Position numbers and translations under genes: made by a program. DNA of 64,000 nt, taken from contig URDU01000004.1 of NCBI GenBank assembly GCA_900546625.1, positions 1 through 64,000 on the forward strand. The letters run 5' to 3'. Origin of the DNA: an uncultured Lachnobacterium sp. Lineage in GTDB: Bacteria; Bacillota; Clostridia; Lachnospirales; Lachnospiraceae. This document shows positions 51,416 to 59,749 of the stretch, one piece after another. The notes below the pieces were generated by a model. It was not told the origin of the DNA. It saw only the letters and a program-made list of their open reading frames with translations, and made no database searches. Each line of letters starts with the position of its first letter. The stretch's first letter is position 1.

Positions 51416-52864
51416 TTACAATACGATTGTAAATTTGATAGACTGACCATCTTTACTTTCTGCAGTGATTTTTCCTTTGTGTGCCTTTACTATGGCATAG
51501 GCTACCGATAGACCTATTCCGAAGCCTCCTGTTTTTGAGTTGCGAGAGGCATCAGTGCGGTAGAATCTCTCAAACAGCATGTCCTGTCTGCCTTTTTTTA
51601 TGTTTGCAGTATCATCTACAGTGTTCCAAACGGTAATTATACGGTTTTTACTGGATGGTCTCATGGTCAGTTCTATTTCCGGTGCCGGATCTCCGGTGGT
51701 GGTAACACAATTGTTTTGTGTTTGGGTTGCCTTTTCGCAACTTACACTGCTGCATCCGGAATACTTGATAGCATTATCAAGTAAAATTGATACAAGCTGT
51801 CTGATAGTTTTCTCATCACCTGTATACAGTATTCCATCTGTCACATCAATCGTGAGCTTTTTTCCTTTTGTCTGAGCTACCGCTTTGAACGGCTCTGCAG
51901 TATCAAGTATCGCATCCGACAGAGAGAATTCCAGCATCTCAAGCTTTGTTGCTTCCTCATCCATTCTCGACAAAAATACAAGCTTTTCCGTGAGCGAGGT
52001 CAGGCGCGCTATCTGTTTTCTGGTGCTGCTTGTCCATTCATTCTCACCCTCCATCATCTCGATTACCTCTGTATTTGCATCTATTATGGTAAGCGGAGTT
52101 TTGATTTCATGGCTGGCATCCGTTATGAACCGCTTTTGCTTTTCATAGCTTTCCGATACAGGCTTTAGTATTTTCCCTGAAAAGAAATATATCATAACAA
52201 ATACAACAAGAAGTCCAAAAACGCTGATTCCTATACTGGCCAATATATATGTTTTTATCGTTGAAAGCTCACGCTGACAGCTCAGAAAAATATACATTGT
52301 AGCACCATCCTCGTCCACAGTCAGGTACTTGCAATTATCTGCGAAGCCACTTTTTCCATCACCTTTTTTGCCTGATTTCCAAAGTTTTTTTGCATACTCG
52401 GCTGCATTTTCCGACGAGACGGATGCTATTTTACTTGTGTCAATATTTTCCACCTCGCCCTTGCTGTTTATCGTGACAGTAAAATATCTGGTATCAAACT
52501 GACTCTCCGGTGAGATACCATGGCGTTTTAGATCATTATCCTTAAAATTATCATCCTTTAAGTCAGCTTGATTCATATCGTCAGGTGGCTGTACATCTGT
52601 CCTGCCGGATGGTGGCTCTTTGGGCGTGGGAGTTTCTTTATTTATACTTTCATCTGTTGTATTGCTTTCCTCTCCCATACTTTCGCGCTCTAAAAGATCC
52701 GGGAATGTTCCTCCGTTTCCGGCAATCAGCTTAAGACGCGCATCCAGCGCTTCATTTGTACTCATATAATTTGCAATGTTTATCGTGCCTACAATTGCAA
52801 TGAGAACGATTGAAACCGACAGCATTGCTATGGCTATAAATTTTCTTCGTAATTTTTTTAGCAT
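51416..52864 (-). CDS. Sensor histidine kinase with Cys-containing insertion
   Basis: A 482-residue kinase. Transmembrane helices at about 9-31 and 208-228 enclose an extracellular domain with a Pro/Asp/Lys-rich stretch (about 70-115). The DHp has FITDASHEIKTPLTII; the ATPase part has LLDNAIKYSG, then GGFGIGLSVAYAIVKAHKG. Between the N box and the rest there is an unusual insertion, CSSVSCEKATQTQNNC, not seen in normal kinases. Its likely partner regulator (54409-55179) is separated from it by a nuclease-like gene and a repeat array. Confidence 0.8.
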   Translation of the reverse strand: MLKKLRRKFIAIAMLSVSIVLIAIVGTINIANYMSTNEALDARLKLIAGNGGTFPDLLERESMGEESNTTDESINKETPTPKEPPSGRTDVQPPDDMNQADLKDDNFKDNDLKRHGISPESQFDTRYFTVTINSKGEVENIDTSKIASVSSENAAEYAKKLWKSGKKGDGKSGFADNCKYLTVDEDGATMYIFLSCQRELSTIKTYILASIGISVFGLLVVFVMIYFFSGKILKPVSESYEKQKRFITDASHEIKTPLTIIDANTEVIEMMEGENEWTSSTRKQIARLTSLTEKLVFLSRMDEEATKLEMLEFSLSDAILDTAEPFKAVAQTKGKKLTIDVTDGILYTGDEKTIRQLVSILLDNAIKYSGCSSVSCEKATQTQNNCVTTTGDPAPEIELTMRPSSKNRIITVWNTVDDTANIKKGRQDMLFERFYRTDASRNSKTGGFGIGLSVAYAIVKAHKGKITAESKDGQSIKFTIVL

Positions 52865-52868
52865 TTTA

Positions 52869-53594
52869 TCACCTGCACATTTTTTCTATTTCATGCTCTA
52901 CATCCATTGGATCCAATGGACTTTCCGCTGTTTCATATGTCAATATAAGATTTTTTCCCTGATAATATCCATTTTCGTTATATTTCAATATCTTTCGATA
53001 AGCTTTGTTTCGATAATCAGGATTATCTATCAGACCAAGATGCTCCCACAAAATTATGTCGCCATTTTTCTTCTCAACCGTAAAATCCGGATAATAAATA
53101 CCATTAGAGATTTTAATTGGCTTTTCATACTCAAAATTTATATTATTATCATACAAGGCTGTCGCAATAATTACTTCTGATTTTGACCGCACTATAATTC
53201 CCATTTTGGTATAAAACTTGAGGGCTTCGGGGTTAGGCGCCTGTGTCCTTTCATTTGTCTCCTCATTTTCCTTCTTATCAACTGCTAAAAGTATACTGCT
53301 ATAATGTTTTTGCTTCAACATTTTCTGGGCATAATCCGTTTTATATTTTTTCCGGGCCTTCCTGTTTGTCTCAAGTAGTCTGAGCTCATTTATCGTGTCC
53401 TTCAGATAAAGCTCCAGATATTTTTTATTGACAAGATTTTTGATTTCTTTATCATTTTTCTTTGATAAATACTCTCTTCTGCCATTTTTCCAAACATACC
53501 ATTTAACATTTCCATCTTTTTGTGTTGGATAAATTGTTCCTTCTTCAGTGATTGTCTCCAGCCTTTCCTGAATCTCTGATATCTCACCTTCCAA
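52869..53594 (-). CDS. PD-(D/E)XK nuclease-like protein of unknown role
   Basis: A 241-residue soluble protein. The N-terminal half is charged and probably coiled-coil (EGEISEIQERLETI; ELRLLETNRKARKKYK). The C-terminal half shows RSKSEVIIATALYDNN, then GIYYPDFTVEKKNGDI and LWEHLGLID, an arrangement of E, PDF and E-x-(H/K) like the PD-(D/E)XK core of restriction-type or Hjc-like folds. The last catalytic Lys appears replaced. It starts 4 bp before the kinase start, so the two are coupled. I do not recognise a named family. Confidence 0.5.
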   Translation of the reverse strand: MEGEISEIQERLETITEEGTIYPTQKDGNVKWYVWKNGRREYLSKKNDKEIKNLVNKKYLELYLKDTINELRLLETNRKARKKYKTDYAQKMLKQKHYSSILLAVDKKENEETNERTQAPNPEALKFYTKMGIIVRSKSEVIIATALYDNNINFEYEKPIKISNGIYYPDFTVEKKNGDIILWEHLGLIDNPDYRNKAYRKILKYNENGYYQGKNLILTYETAESPLDPMDVEHEIEKMCR

Positions 53595-53811
53595 CCATTG
53601 GATTCTATTATCTATTGAACTTATTTTATTTTCCTCCTATTCATCACGTCATGTAACGCTTTGTATGCAATTTAAACATTAATTTATTGTATTTTGTGGG
53701 GAATATGATAAATGCAATCTGTCATTTATCTTCAAAAGTGGAGAATATGATCTCCATTTGTTTGATAGCACTATATAAATATAGAAACAGGCTGTAATTT
53801 TGAACTGTTTT
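53595..53811. other. Noncoding stretch before the repeat array
   Basis: AT-rich with no ORF, no RNA and no convincing promoter. A TTGATTTTAT-like segment is absent; I see nothing in it beyond the start of the nuclease-like gene leader. Confidence 0.4.
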
Positions 53812-54200
53812 ATAATTTTTAGGGATTACAGCTACTTTTTTATGGATTTTTCCGGCTGTTGGGCTGAGTTTAGGGTGCTGTTTTGGGGATTTCAGCGGTT
53901 TCAGCTACTTTTTTGGGGATTTTTCCGGCTGTTTCGCTGGGTTTTGGGTGCTGTTTTAGGGATTTCAGCGGTTTCAGCTACTTTTTGCCTGGTCTTTTCC
54001 GGCTGTTGGGCTGAATTTAGGGTGCTGTTTTGGGGATTTCTGCGGTTTCAGCTACTTTTTTATGGATTTTTCCAGCTATTTGGCTGGGTTTTGGGTGCTG
54101 TTTTAGGAATTTCTGCGGTTTCAGCTACTTTTTTATGGATTTTTCCAGCTATTTGGCTGGATTTTGGGTGCTGTTTTAGAAGTTTTAGGGATTACAGCCA
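53812..54200. repeat. 73-bp tandem repeat array (minisatellite)
   Basis: The block CAGCTACTTTTTTATGG recurs at 53829, 53902, 53975, 54049, 54122 and, changed, 54195: spacing 73, 73, 74, 73 and 73 bp. Units contain CCAGC-TATTT-GGCTGG-like hairpins and a conserved TTTAGGGTGCTGTTTT. The 73-bp period is not a multiple of three, so the 152-codon plus-strand frame through it is not a real protein. Confidence 0.85.
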
Positions 54201-54408
54201 CCCATGGCCTGTCTGCTATGCTATCAACATATGGTTATTGTACATTATGCTAATTTAAAAATCCAGCATTTTCTACATAAAAAGCTGAATTTTCAGAAAA
54301 CATACAATAGTTTCTGCTCAGATTCATAGGTCCCTGCCGTATATGAACTTTTCTAGCAGAATATAATAATTGGATCTTATCGCTTTTACACTGATGTTTG
54401 AATAATCC
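54201..54408. other. Noncoding stretch after the repeat array
   Basis: An AT-rich stretch with a weak AGCATT/AGCTGA stem around 54263-54290. No gene or clear regulatory signal is visible. Confidence 0.4.
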
Positions 54409-55179
54409 CTAAATTATCGAATATCCCACACCGCGTGTTGCCTTTATCTGTGCTGTAGAGCCCACTGATGCCAGCTTTTTCCGCAGATAGGATATGTAAA
54501 CCCACACGACATTCTGTTCTGCTTCCGAATCATAGCCCCATATCCTGTCCATAAACTGGTCTACGGATATAATCTGCCCCGGATTTGTCATAAGCATCTC
54601 CAGCATCTGATATTCCTTGTTTGCAAGTCTGATTCCGACACTTTGAGTTCCTGTGCTTTGACAGGTCGCCTTACCATTATTCGCATTATTTATGTCTGTG
54701 CATACGTCGCATTTTTCCGTGCTGCCTGCATTCTTAATGCTTGCAGGTCCAGTCAGCATATAGGTTAATCTGTCCAGCGTGATGTCGCCAAATGTCAGCA
54801 CTGAGTCTGTTGTATCAGCCTTGCGCCTTGTCATGGCGCGGATTCGAGCTAAAAGCTCCTTCATGGAAAATGGCTTCGTCAGATAATCATCGGCGCCACT
54901 ATCAAGTCCTTCCACGCGGTCATCTATCTCAGCCTTTGCGGTGAGCATCAACACCGGGACAGAATTGCCATGACTTCTGATAGTTTTAAGCACCGTGATT
55001 CCATCCATTTTAGGCATCATGATGTCCAGTATTACTCCGTCATAGTTCTCTGAGTTTTCTATATAGTCGAGAGCCTCTGCTCCGTCATATACGGCATCAA
55101 CTGAATAGTTGTTGTGTTTTAACACCGCTACAAGTGCGCGGCTTAAGTCCTCTTCGTCCTCTGCCAGTAATAATCTCAT
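54409..55179 (-). CDS. OmpR-family response regulator with Cys-containing insertion
   Basis: A 256-residue regulator. Receiver: LLLAEDEEDL, phospho-Asp in GVILDIMMPKMDGI, LMLTAKAEI and YLTKPFSMKE. The DNA-binding domain begins DITLDRLTYML but then carries about 30 extra residues with three Cys (KCDVCTDINN and ATCQST) before LANKEYQMLEML. It ends VWVYISYLRKKL and IKATRGVGYSII. Start at 55179 after GGAGG, 5 bp. It is likely to work with the kinase at 51416-52864. Confidence 0.82.
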   Translation of the reverse strand: MRLLLAEDEEDLSRALVAVLKHNNYSVDAVYDGAEALDYIENSENYDGVILDIMMPKMDGITVLKTIRSHGNSVPVLMLTAKAEIDDRVEGLDSGADDYLTKPFSMKELLARIRAMTRRKADTTDSVLTFGDITLDRLTYMLTGPASIKNAGSTEKCDVCTDINNANNGKATCQSTGTQSVGIRLANKEYQMLEMLMTNPGQIISVDQFMDRIWGYDSEAEQNVVWVYISYLRKKLASVGSTAQIKATRGVGYSII

Positions 55180-55343
55180 GATGACCTCCTTCTTACTTTT
55201 GCTCATTATATCATATTATGTACCTATTCAGAACCACCCTACACATATTGTTCGCAAAATCGCATGACATTCTGTTACTGGTCACACTGTTAGGTGTGAA
55301 CATTAACGATACTCATGCTTTATCTTCACTCCGTTTTGACGCC

Positions 55344-55367
55344 AGCCTGACATCACGCTGTCAGGCT
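55344..55367. terminator. Hairpin between the lipoprotein gene and the regulator
   Basis: AGCCTGACA/TGTCAGGCT, 9-bp perfect stem with a 6-base loop, 29 bp past the lipoprotein stop. There is no T run, so termination is uncertain. Confidence 0.45.
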
Positions 55368-55395
55368 ATGCGCCATGGTATATAATATTGCCGGA

Positions 55396-57915
55396 TTAAA
55401 GAGATACCTCCGATTCACTTCCTGATGCTGAAAGTGTATAGGTCTGACCTGCCTTCAAATCTGCTGTACTGATTATCACACAGTCATATTTCTTCTGGGC
55501 TGTGTATGAAATAATCTCATTTCCGTCAGCATCCTTTAAAATCACATCACCAGCATCGGCCTGTGAATCAATCTTTACAAAGGCTACCTGCTGCTTTGAA
55601 TCGCTGCTTACATCCTCCGCCATACCGCTACTTCCCACAGCAACAACAGTTCCGCCATTAATATAAAAGGATGATTTCTCTCCATAATCTATGGCACTGT
55701 TTCCGTTGTCTGATGGACCGTCCACATAAACTTCACCACCATTTATTGTCAGGTCTCCGTTGGAGTCAAGGCCATCGCCACCTGCCAGCACGTGTACGTA
55801 GCCACCGTTGATGACCATCCACATCTCATCCTCTGACGCAGTGTCTGTATCCTGTGATGTGTCTGATGAGCTGTCTGATTTCTGTGCTGCAACTGTTATG
55901 TTGCCGGTATCCTGAACTGTGTCTGATGCATCATCCGACTTCTGTGCTGCGACTGTTATGTTGCCGGTTGTCTTAGCTGTGTCTGATGTGTCGTCCGACT
56001 TCTGTGTGTTATCTGCTGTGCTATCAGATGTACTGTCCGACTTCTGTGCTGCATCCGGAGCGCTGTTTGGTGCCTGCATACCCTTGAAGCCATCGCCACC
56101 CATGCCGCCAAAACCACTCTGATCATTTCCACCTGCTGCATTTATGCCGTCGTCACTTGCAGTGATATCAATCTTGCCATCATTTATTGTGATATTGAGT
56201 CCCTCTAAGCCCTCATAGCTCTCTGTGACTGTAATGGTTCCACCATTGACCAGCAATGCACTGTCTGCGTGCATTCCGTCATCTCCTGAGCTGATTGTAT
56301 AGGTTCCGTCATTTATTGTGACATCAGAGTTGCTGTGGAATGAATCATCCGCAGAGTTGATGGTAAATGTACCTCCGTTTACATAGAGTGCGCCATCTGA
56401 CTTGATACCCTTGGTGCTTGTTGAGTCTGTGTCGGATGATGTAGATGAAGCTGCTTCTGAGTCAGTGTCTGATGATGTGCCTGATGCAGCTTCTGAGTCT
56501 GTATCGGACGATGCGCCTGATGCAGTTGTGCTGTCTGCAGCATCCTTACTTTGTGAATTCTTATCAGACTGCTGCCCATCTGATGTATCTTTACCTGACT
56601 TATCCGGTGGTGTCTGTGAAGTCTGGCTGTCTGCATTGTCCGAAGCTTTTTGATCCGTACGGCTTCCATCGAAGCTGTCGCCGGACGGCTTATCCGGTGG
56701 CGTCTGCCCGGTCTGTTTACCTGAATCGCTGCCAGAAGAATCTCCATTAGAACCACTTCCACTTGATGCTTCCCCGCTCGGCTTATCTCCACTCGGTGCT
56801 TCTCCGCTTGGTTTATCTCCGCTCGGTGCGCCACCGCCCATATCGCCACCCGGGCCACCCCCCGGCATGTCATTGTTTGTCTTTGTGGCATTTTCAGCGC
56901 CACCGCCTGCAGTTATCTCAAAATCTCCATCGTCAATCTGTACCACATATGATGCATCTATGCCGTCACCTGTACTCTCAATTGTAAAATCACCGGATGC
57001 TATGTATACAAAGCCTTTTTCGTCATCATCCGCATTTTCTGAGTGAATTCCATCCTTGCCGGAGGTCAGATTATACGTACCTGCTGCAATTCGCACGCTG
57101 TCTTTTCCTGAAAGCGCATGGTTTTTTGCCGTAATATTGCAGGTTCCGCTTACAAGCTTTAAATCATCCTTTGATACAATTCCGTGTCCATACTCTGAAT
57201 TTATGGTGAGTGTTCCCTTTCCATTCAGCGTCAGGTCATCCTTTGAAAAAATCACAGCATCTATATTGTTGTCATCAATTGCCTCATACTCAGCCGTGTT
57301 CATGAGAATGTTCTCTGAGTCCTCTGCCAGCGTAATAAATGTCTTATCTGCACTCTTTATATATATTGCTGCGCTTGATGCGCAGGTGATGTCAACATTG
57401 TCAAGCACAAGCTGTACCTTGGCGGAGTCTGCATCTACGACAATCTGGCCCTCTGATAAGGCTCCGGAAAGCACATATGTACCTTCCTTGGATATGGTGA
57501 TGATATTACCGGAAATACTCACACCGCTCGACGCTGCTTTAGTCTCATTCATTTCTGACTTATCTGCTTTAGTTCCATCCGTTTCTGACTCGTCTGCCTT
57601 GGTCTCATCCGTTTCTGACGCATCAGCCTCCGTGTCATCCCCTACGGTTACTGTAGTCGAATCATCTGCCAGATTGATTTTTACAGCACTGCTCTCATCA
57701 TAGCCCACATCAAGATCTCTCTCCGTAAACATATCATCATATGAATAAATTCCATTGACCGTGGCTCCTGCAGAGGTCTGGTCTGCGGTTATCTCTGTGC
57801 CTGAATTTTTGACTGTCGAGCAGGCTGTTACGGACATTGCCATGATTACAGCCGCACCGATTATCCCGTATAGCTTGATATTTTGAAAATATTTTTTAAC
57901 TTTTCTATAGCTCAT
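55396..57915 (-). CDS. Beta-helix carbohydrate-binding lipoprotein (Cthe_2159/DUF4353 type)
   Basis: An 839-residue exported protein. The signal peptide (hydrophobic 17-32) ends in a lipobox with Cys in SVTACSTV. An Asp/Thr/Glu-rich linker (about 80-110) leads into parallel beta-helix rungs: LSEGQIVVDADSAKVQLVLD, ISSGDDGMHADSALLVNGG and SYEGLEGLNITINDG. The middle (about 345-520) is a Pro/Ser/Gly/Asp/Gln low-complexity region with PSGEAPSGDKPSGEA-type repeats. Cthe_2159-like proteins bind cellulose or pectin; here the likely target is a surface or dietary polysaccharide. It overlaps the DUF4956 gene by 11 bp. Confidence 0.8.
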   Translation of the reverse strand: MSYRKVKKYFQNIKLYGIIGAAVIMAMSVTACSTVKNSGTEITADQTSAGATVNGIYSYDDMFTERDLDVGYDESSAVKINLADDSTTVTVGDDTEADASETDETKADESETDGTKADKSEMNETKAASSGVSISGNIITISKEGTYVLSGALSEGQIVVDADSAKVQLVLDNVDITCASSAAIYIKSADKTFITLAEDSENILMNTAEYEAIDDNNIDAVIFSKDDLTLNGKGTLTINSEYGHGIVSKDDLKLVSGTCNITAKNHALSGKDSVRIAAGTYNLTSGKDGIHSENADDDEKGFVYIASGDFTIESTGDGIDASYVVQIDDGDFEITAGGGAENATKTNNDMPGGGPGGDMGGGAPSGDKPSGEAPSGDKPSGEASSGSGSNGDSSGSDSGKQTGQTPPDKPSGDSFDGSRTDQKASDNADSQTSQTPPDKSGKDTSDGQQSDKNSQSKDAADSTTASGASSDTDSEAASGTSSDTDSEAASSTSSDTDSTSTKGIKSDGALYVNGGTFTINSADDSFHSNSDVTINDGTYTISSGDDGMHADSALLVNGGTITVTESYEGLEGLNITINDGKIDITASDDGINAAGGNDQSGFGGMGGDGFKGMQAPNSAPDAAQKSDSTSDSTADNTQKSDDTSDTAKTTGNITVAAQKSDDASDTVQDTGNITVAAQKSDSSSDTSQDTDTASEDEMWMVINGGYVHVLAGGDGLDSNGDLTINGGEVYVDGPSDNGNSAIDYGEKSSFYINGGTVVAVGSSGMAEDVSSDSKQQVAFVKIDSQADAGDVILKDADGNEIISYTAQKKYDCVIISTADLKAGQTYTLSASGSESEVSL

Positions 57916-58600
57916 TCGTATTTACCTCCTGTTGCATAATTGCGATTTCAAGGTTGCCGTTTCGGCAGCGAAGCTCATCTATAAAGCTCTTTTCCATCGC
58001 CAAATCCTTAAGTGTTATGTGATAGGTAAGCTTGTAAAGGCTTCCCATATTCGTTGTCTTTACAGAAACAATCTCACAGGCTGTGAGATATTTCTCAAAT
58101 AAATCATCAAAGGCCGAGCCGTAATTTAAATCCTCAGGAATTGTAATCCTAAGTGTTCTGTCGCTTGTAGCTCTTGTGTGTGTACCAAAGCCTGATATAT
58201 TGAGCACGAGCATCACCATGCCCATGATTAATGCAAAAAGCACTGCAAATGCCAGATAGCCCATTCCTGCGATAAGTCCTGCTGCCATAGCAAGAAAAAT
58301 TGTACCTATCTCCTTTGCTGTTCCCGGTACCGAGCGGAAACGCACCAGTGAAAAAGCTCCCGCTACAGCTACTCCTGCACCGACGTTACCGTTTACCATC
58401 ATGATGACTATGCACACCACTGCCGGAAGCATCGCAAGCGTTATCGCAAAGCTTGCTGTATAGCGGCTTTTGTATGTGTAAACCCATGTAATAAAGGCTC
58501 CGATTATAAGTGAAACCACTATGCAAATTATGAAATCCGGCACCGAAATGACCGTTGTAGCCGTTGTATCAAATAATCCCGTAAAAATGTTGCTAAGCAT
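57905..58600 (-). CDS. DUF4956 membrane protein
   Basis: A 231-residue protein with four transmembrane helices in the first 145 residues (PDFIICIVVSLIIGAFITWV, GVAVAGAFSLVRFRSVPG and two more) and a soluble C-terminal domain from about residue 150 (LRITIPEDLNYGS). The RFRSVPGTAKEIGTIF block is family specific. DUF4956 proteins are found next to VTC-domain proteins in bacteria and may serve as membrane partners in polyphosphate synthesis or export; this is association only. Confidence 0.8.
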   Translation of the reverse strand: MLSNIFTGLFDTTATTVISVPDFIICIVVSLIIGAFITWVYTYKSRYTASFAITLAMLPAVVCIVIMMVNGNVGAGVAVAGAFSLVRFRSVPGTAKEIGTIFLAMAAGLIAGMGYLAFAVLFALIMGMVMLVLNISGFGTHTRATSDRTLRITIPEDLNYGSAFDDLFEKYLTACEIVSVKTTNMGSLYKLTYHITLKDLAMEKSFIDELRCRNGNLEIAIMQQEVNTNEL

Positions 58601-58727
58601 ATGTAATCCTCCATAATATCTGTTTTCTAATATCTGCGTTTATAATATTGCTTTTATATTTTGCTCTTATATTTTTGTTCTTATAATTTCTAATCCCTGC
58701 TTTTATCTCTATTATGCACTTTCTGCT

Positions 58728-59585
58728 TTAATTCCCAACCACAGCTACAGGCTCATCACCATATAGCCAATCGCAGCCATAAGCCGGCTTAGTGCTTTTA
58801 TTATTTGCACGGTCATATATCGCCCGGTATGCTGTACCGTATTTTGAAAAAGATGTCTTGTAAAGCTTATTTGCCGTGAGAAAATCAACCATCCATCCCG
58901 GTATGGCTCCATCTGTCTTTACCTCCATCAGTACCTTTTGGTCCGCAAGTATAGGTGTGCCGTAGATACCCTTGTCAAGTGACAGGTCATAGTCCCTCCA
59001 AAGGATATTCCTGTCAAAGGTCACTCTGAACTCGTGATTGTTTCTTGCATAAAAGGCTTCTCTTTCATATGATAAAAGCACTGCCGGTGCGAGGTTTTCA
59101 TATATTTTGAGTGCATAATTTATCTCGCTTGCAATCTGTGAATCAGTTATTTGTGACTCAGCTATTTGCGACTCAGCTATTTGCGAATCAGCTATTTGTG
59201 ACTCAGCTATTTGTGACTCAGCTATTTGCGACTCAGCTATCTGCCCATCTCCTGCCAGATATGAAAGTGCCCTATCATATGTCATTGCAATTCTTCGCTT
59301 GTATACAACAGAGCAGAATTTCTTTTTCAGCTCCACAAAAACCGTGTCAGACGGCTTTGCCACTCCGTAGCTTCTCAGCCTTAGCTTTTCCTTATATACC
59401 GGATGCTCCAATGATCTGCGGATAAGAAGATGCTTTGGTGTGTCATAGTATAAGCTGCAGACTGTGCTTCGTCCATGCTCATCTGCTATCATATATCCAT
59501 CCATCACTTCCATCAGCTTTTCGAAAACTGTTTCATCTATCATGTATTTAATTTCAAATCTCTTGAAAATCATTTGATCTGCCAT
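58728..59585 (-). CDS. VTC-domain polyphosphate polymerase-like protein
   Basis: A 285-residue tunnel-fold protein. The basic and acidic tunnel residues appear in FKRFEIKYMID, YKEKLRLRSYG, FVELKKKF, YERE and LMEVKTDGAIPGWM. In yeast VTC the same fold makes polyphosphate from ATP. The bacterial form is usually paired with DUF4956, as here. Between two strands it has an insertion of seven to eight Gln-Ile-Ala-Glu-Ser repeats (about 118-155), which will form a flexible loop. Confidence 0.85.
   Translation of the reverse strand: MADQMIFKRFEIKYMIDETVFEKLMEVMDGYMIADEHGRSTVCSLYYDTPKHLLIRRSLEHPVYKEKLRLRSYGVAKPSDTVFVELKKKFCSVVYKRRIAMTYDRALSYLAGDGQIAESQIAESQIAESQIADSQIAESQIAESQITDSQIASEINYALKIYENLAPAVLLSYEREAFYARNNHEFRVTFDRNILWRDYDLSLDKGIYGTPILADQKVLMEVKTDGAIPGWMVDFLTANKLYKTSFSKYGTAYRAIYDRANNKSTKPAYGCDWLYGDEPVAVVGN
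59131..59243. repeat. 15-bp tandem repeat in the VTC gene
   Basis: About seven and a half copies of a 15-bp unit encode QIAES or its variants QIADS and QITDS. The unit is in frame, so copy-number changes would alter loop length without breaking the gene. The flanking protein sequence is conserved-looking, so the array is a lineage-specific expansion. Confidence 0.9.
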
Positions 59586-59647
59586 GTTTTATGTCTCCCT
59601 TCGTTTTGATGGTGTCATACTAACATGGCTACCTTAAATGAACTTAA

Positions 59648-59680
59648 AAAATCCGACGCTGTTTAAAAGCGTCGGATTTT
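59648..59680 (-). terminator. Terminator after the VTC-operon or before the EAL gene end
   Basis: AAAATCCGACGC/GCGTCGGATTTT, 12-bp perfect stem with a 9-base loop and a T run on the minus strand. It lies between the EAL gene stop (59750) and the VTC start (59585), so it ends the EAL transcript. Confidence 0.85.
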
Positions 59681-59749
59681 AATCCATATTGTAACTATTT
59701 AAATATTTTATTTTGCCTATGCATTATTATCTTGTATGAATAAAATAAA

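Noticed and set aside
53812..54200. CRISPR-like array
   Set aside because: The repeats are directly adjacent without unique spacers, and no cas genes are present.
53800..54258. A 152-codon plus-strand frame across the 73-bp repeats
   Set aside because: The period is not a multiple of three, the sequence is Trp/Phe-rich low complexity, and there is no ribosome site. It is a by-product of the repeat array.
56379..56903. Antisense ORFs across the lipoprotein low-complexity region
   Set aside because: They are shadows of the Ser/Asp/Pro/Gly-rich coding sequence, in the wrong frame with no start signals.
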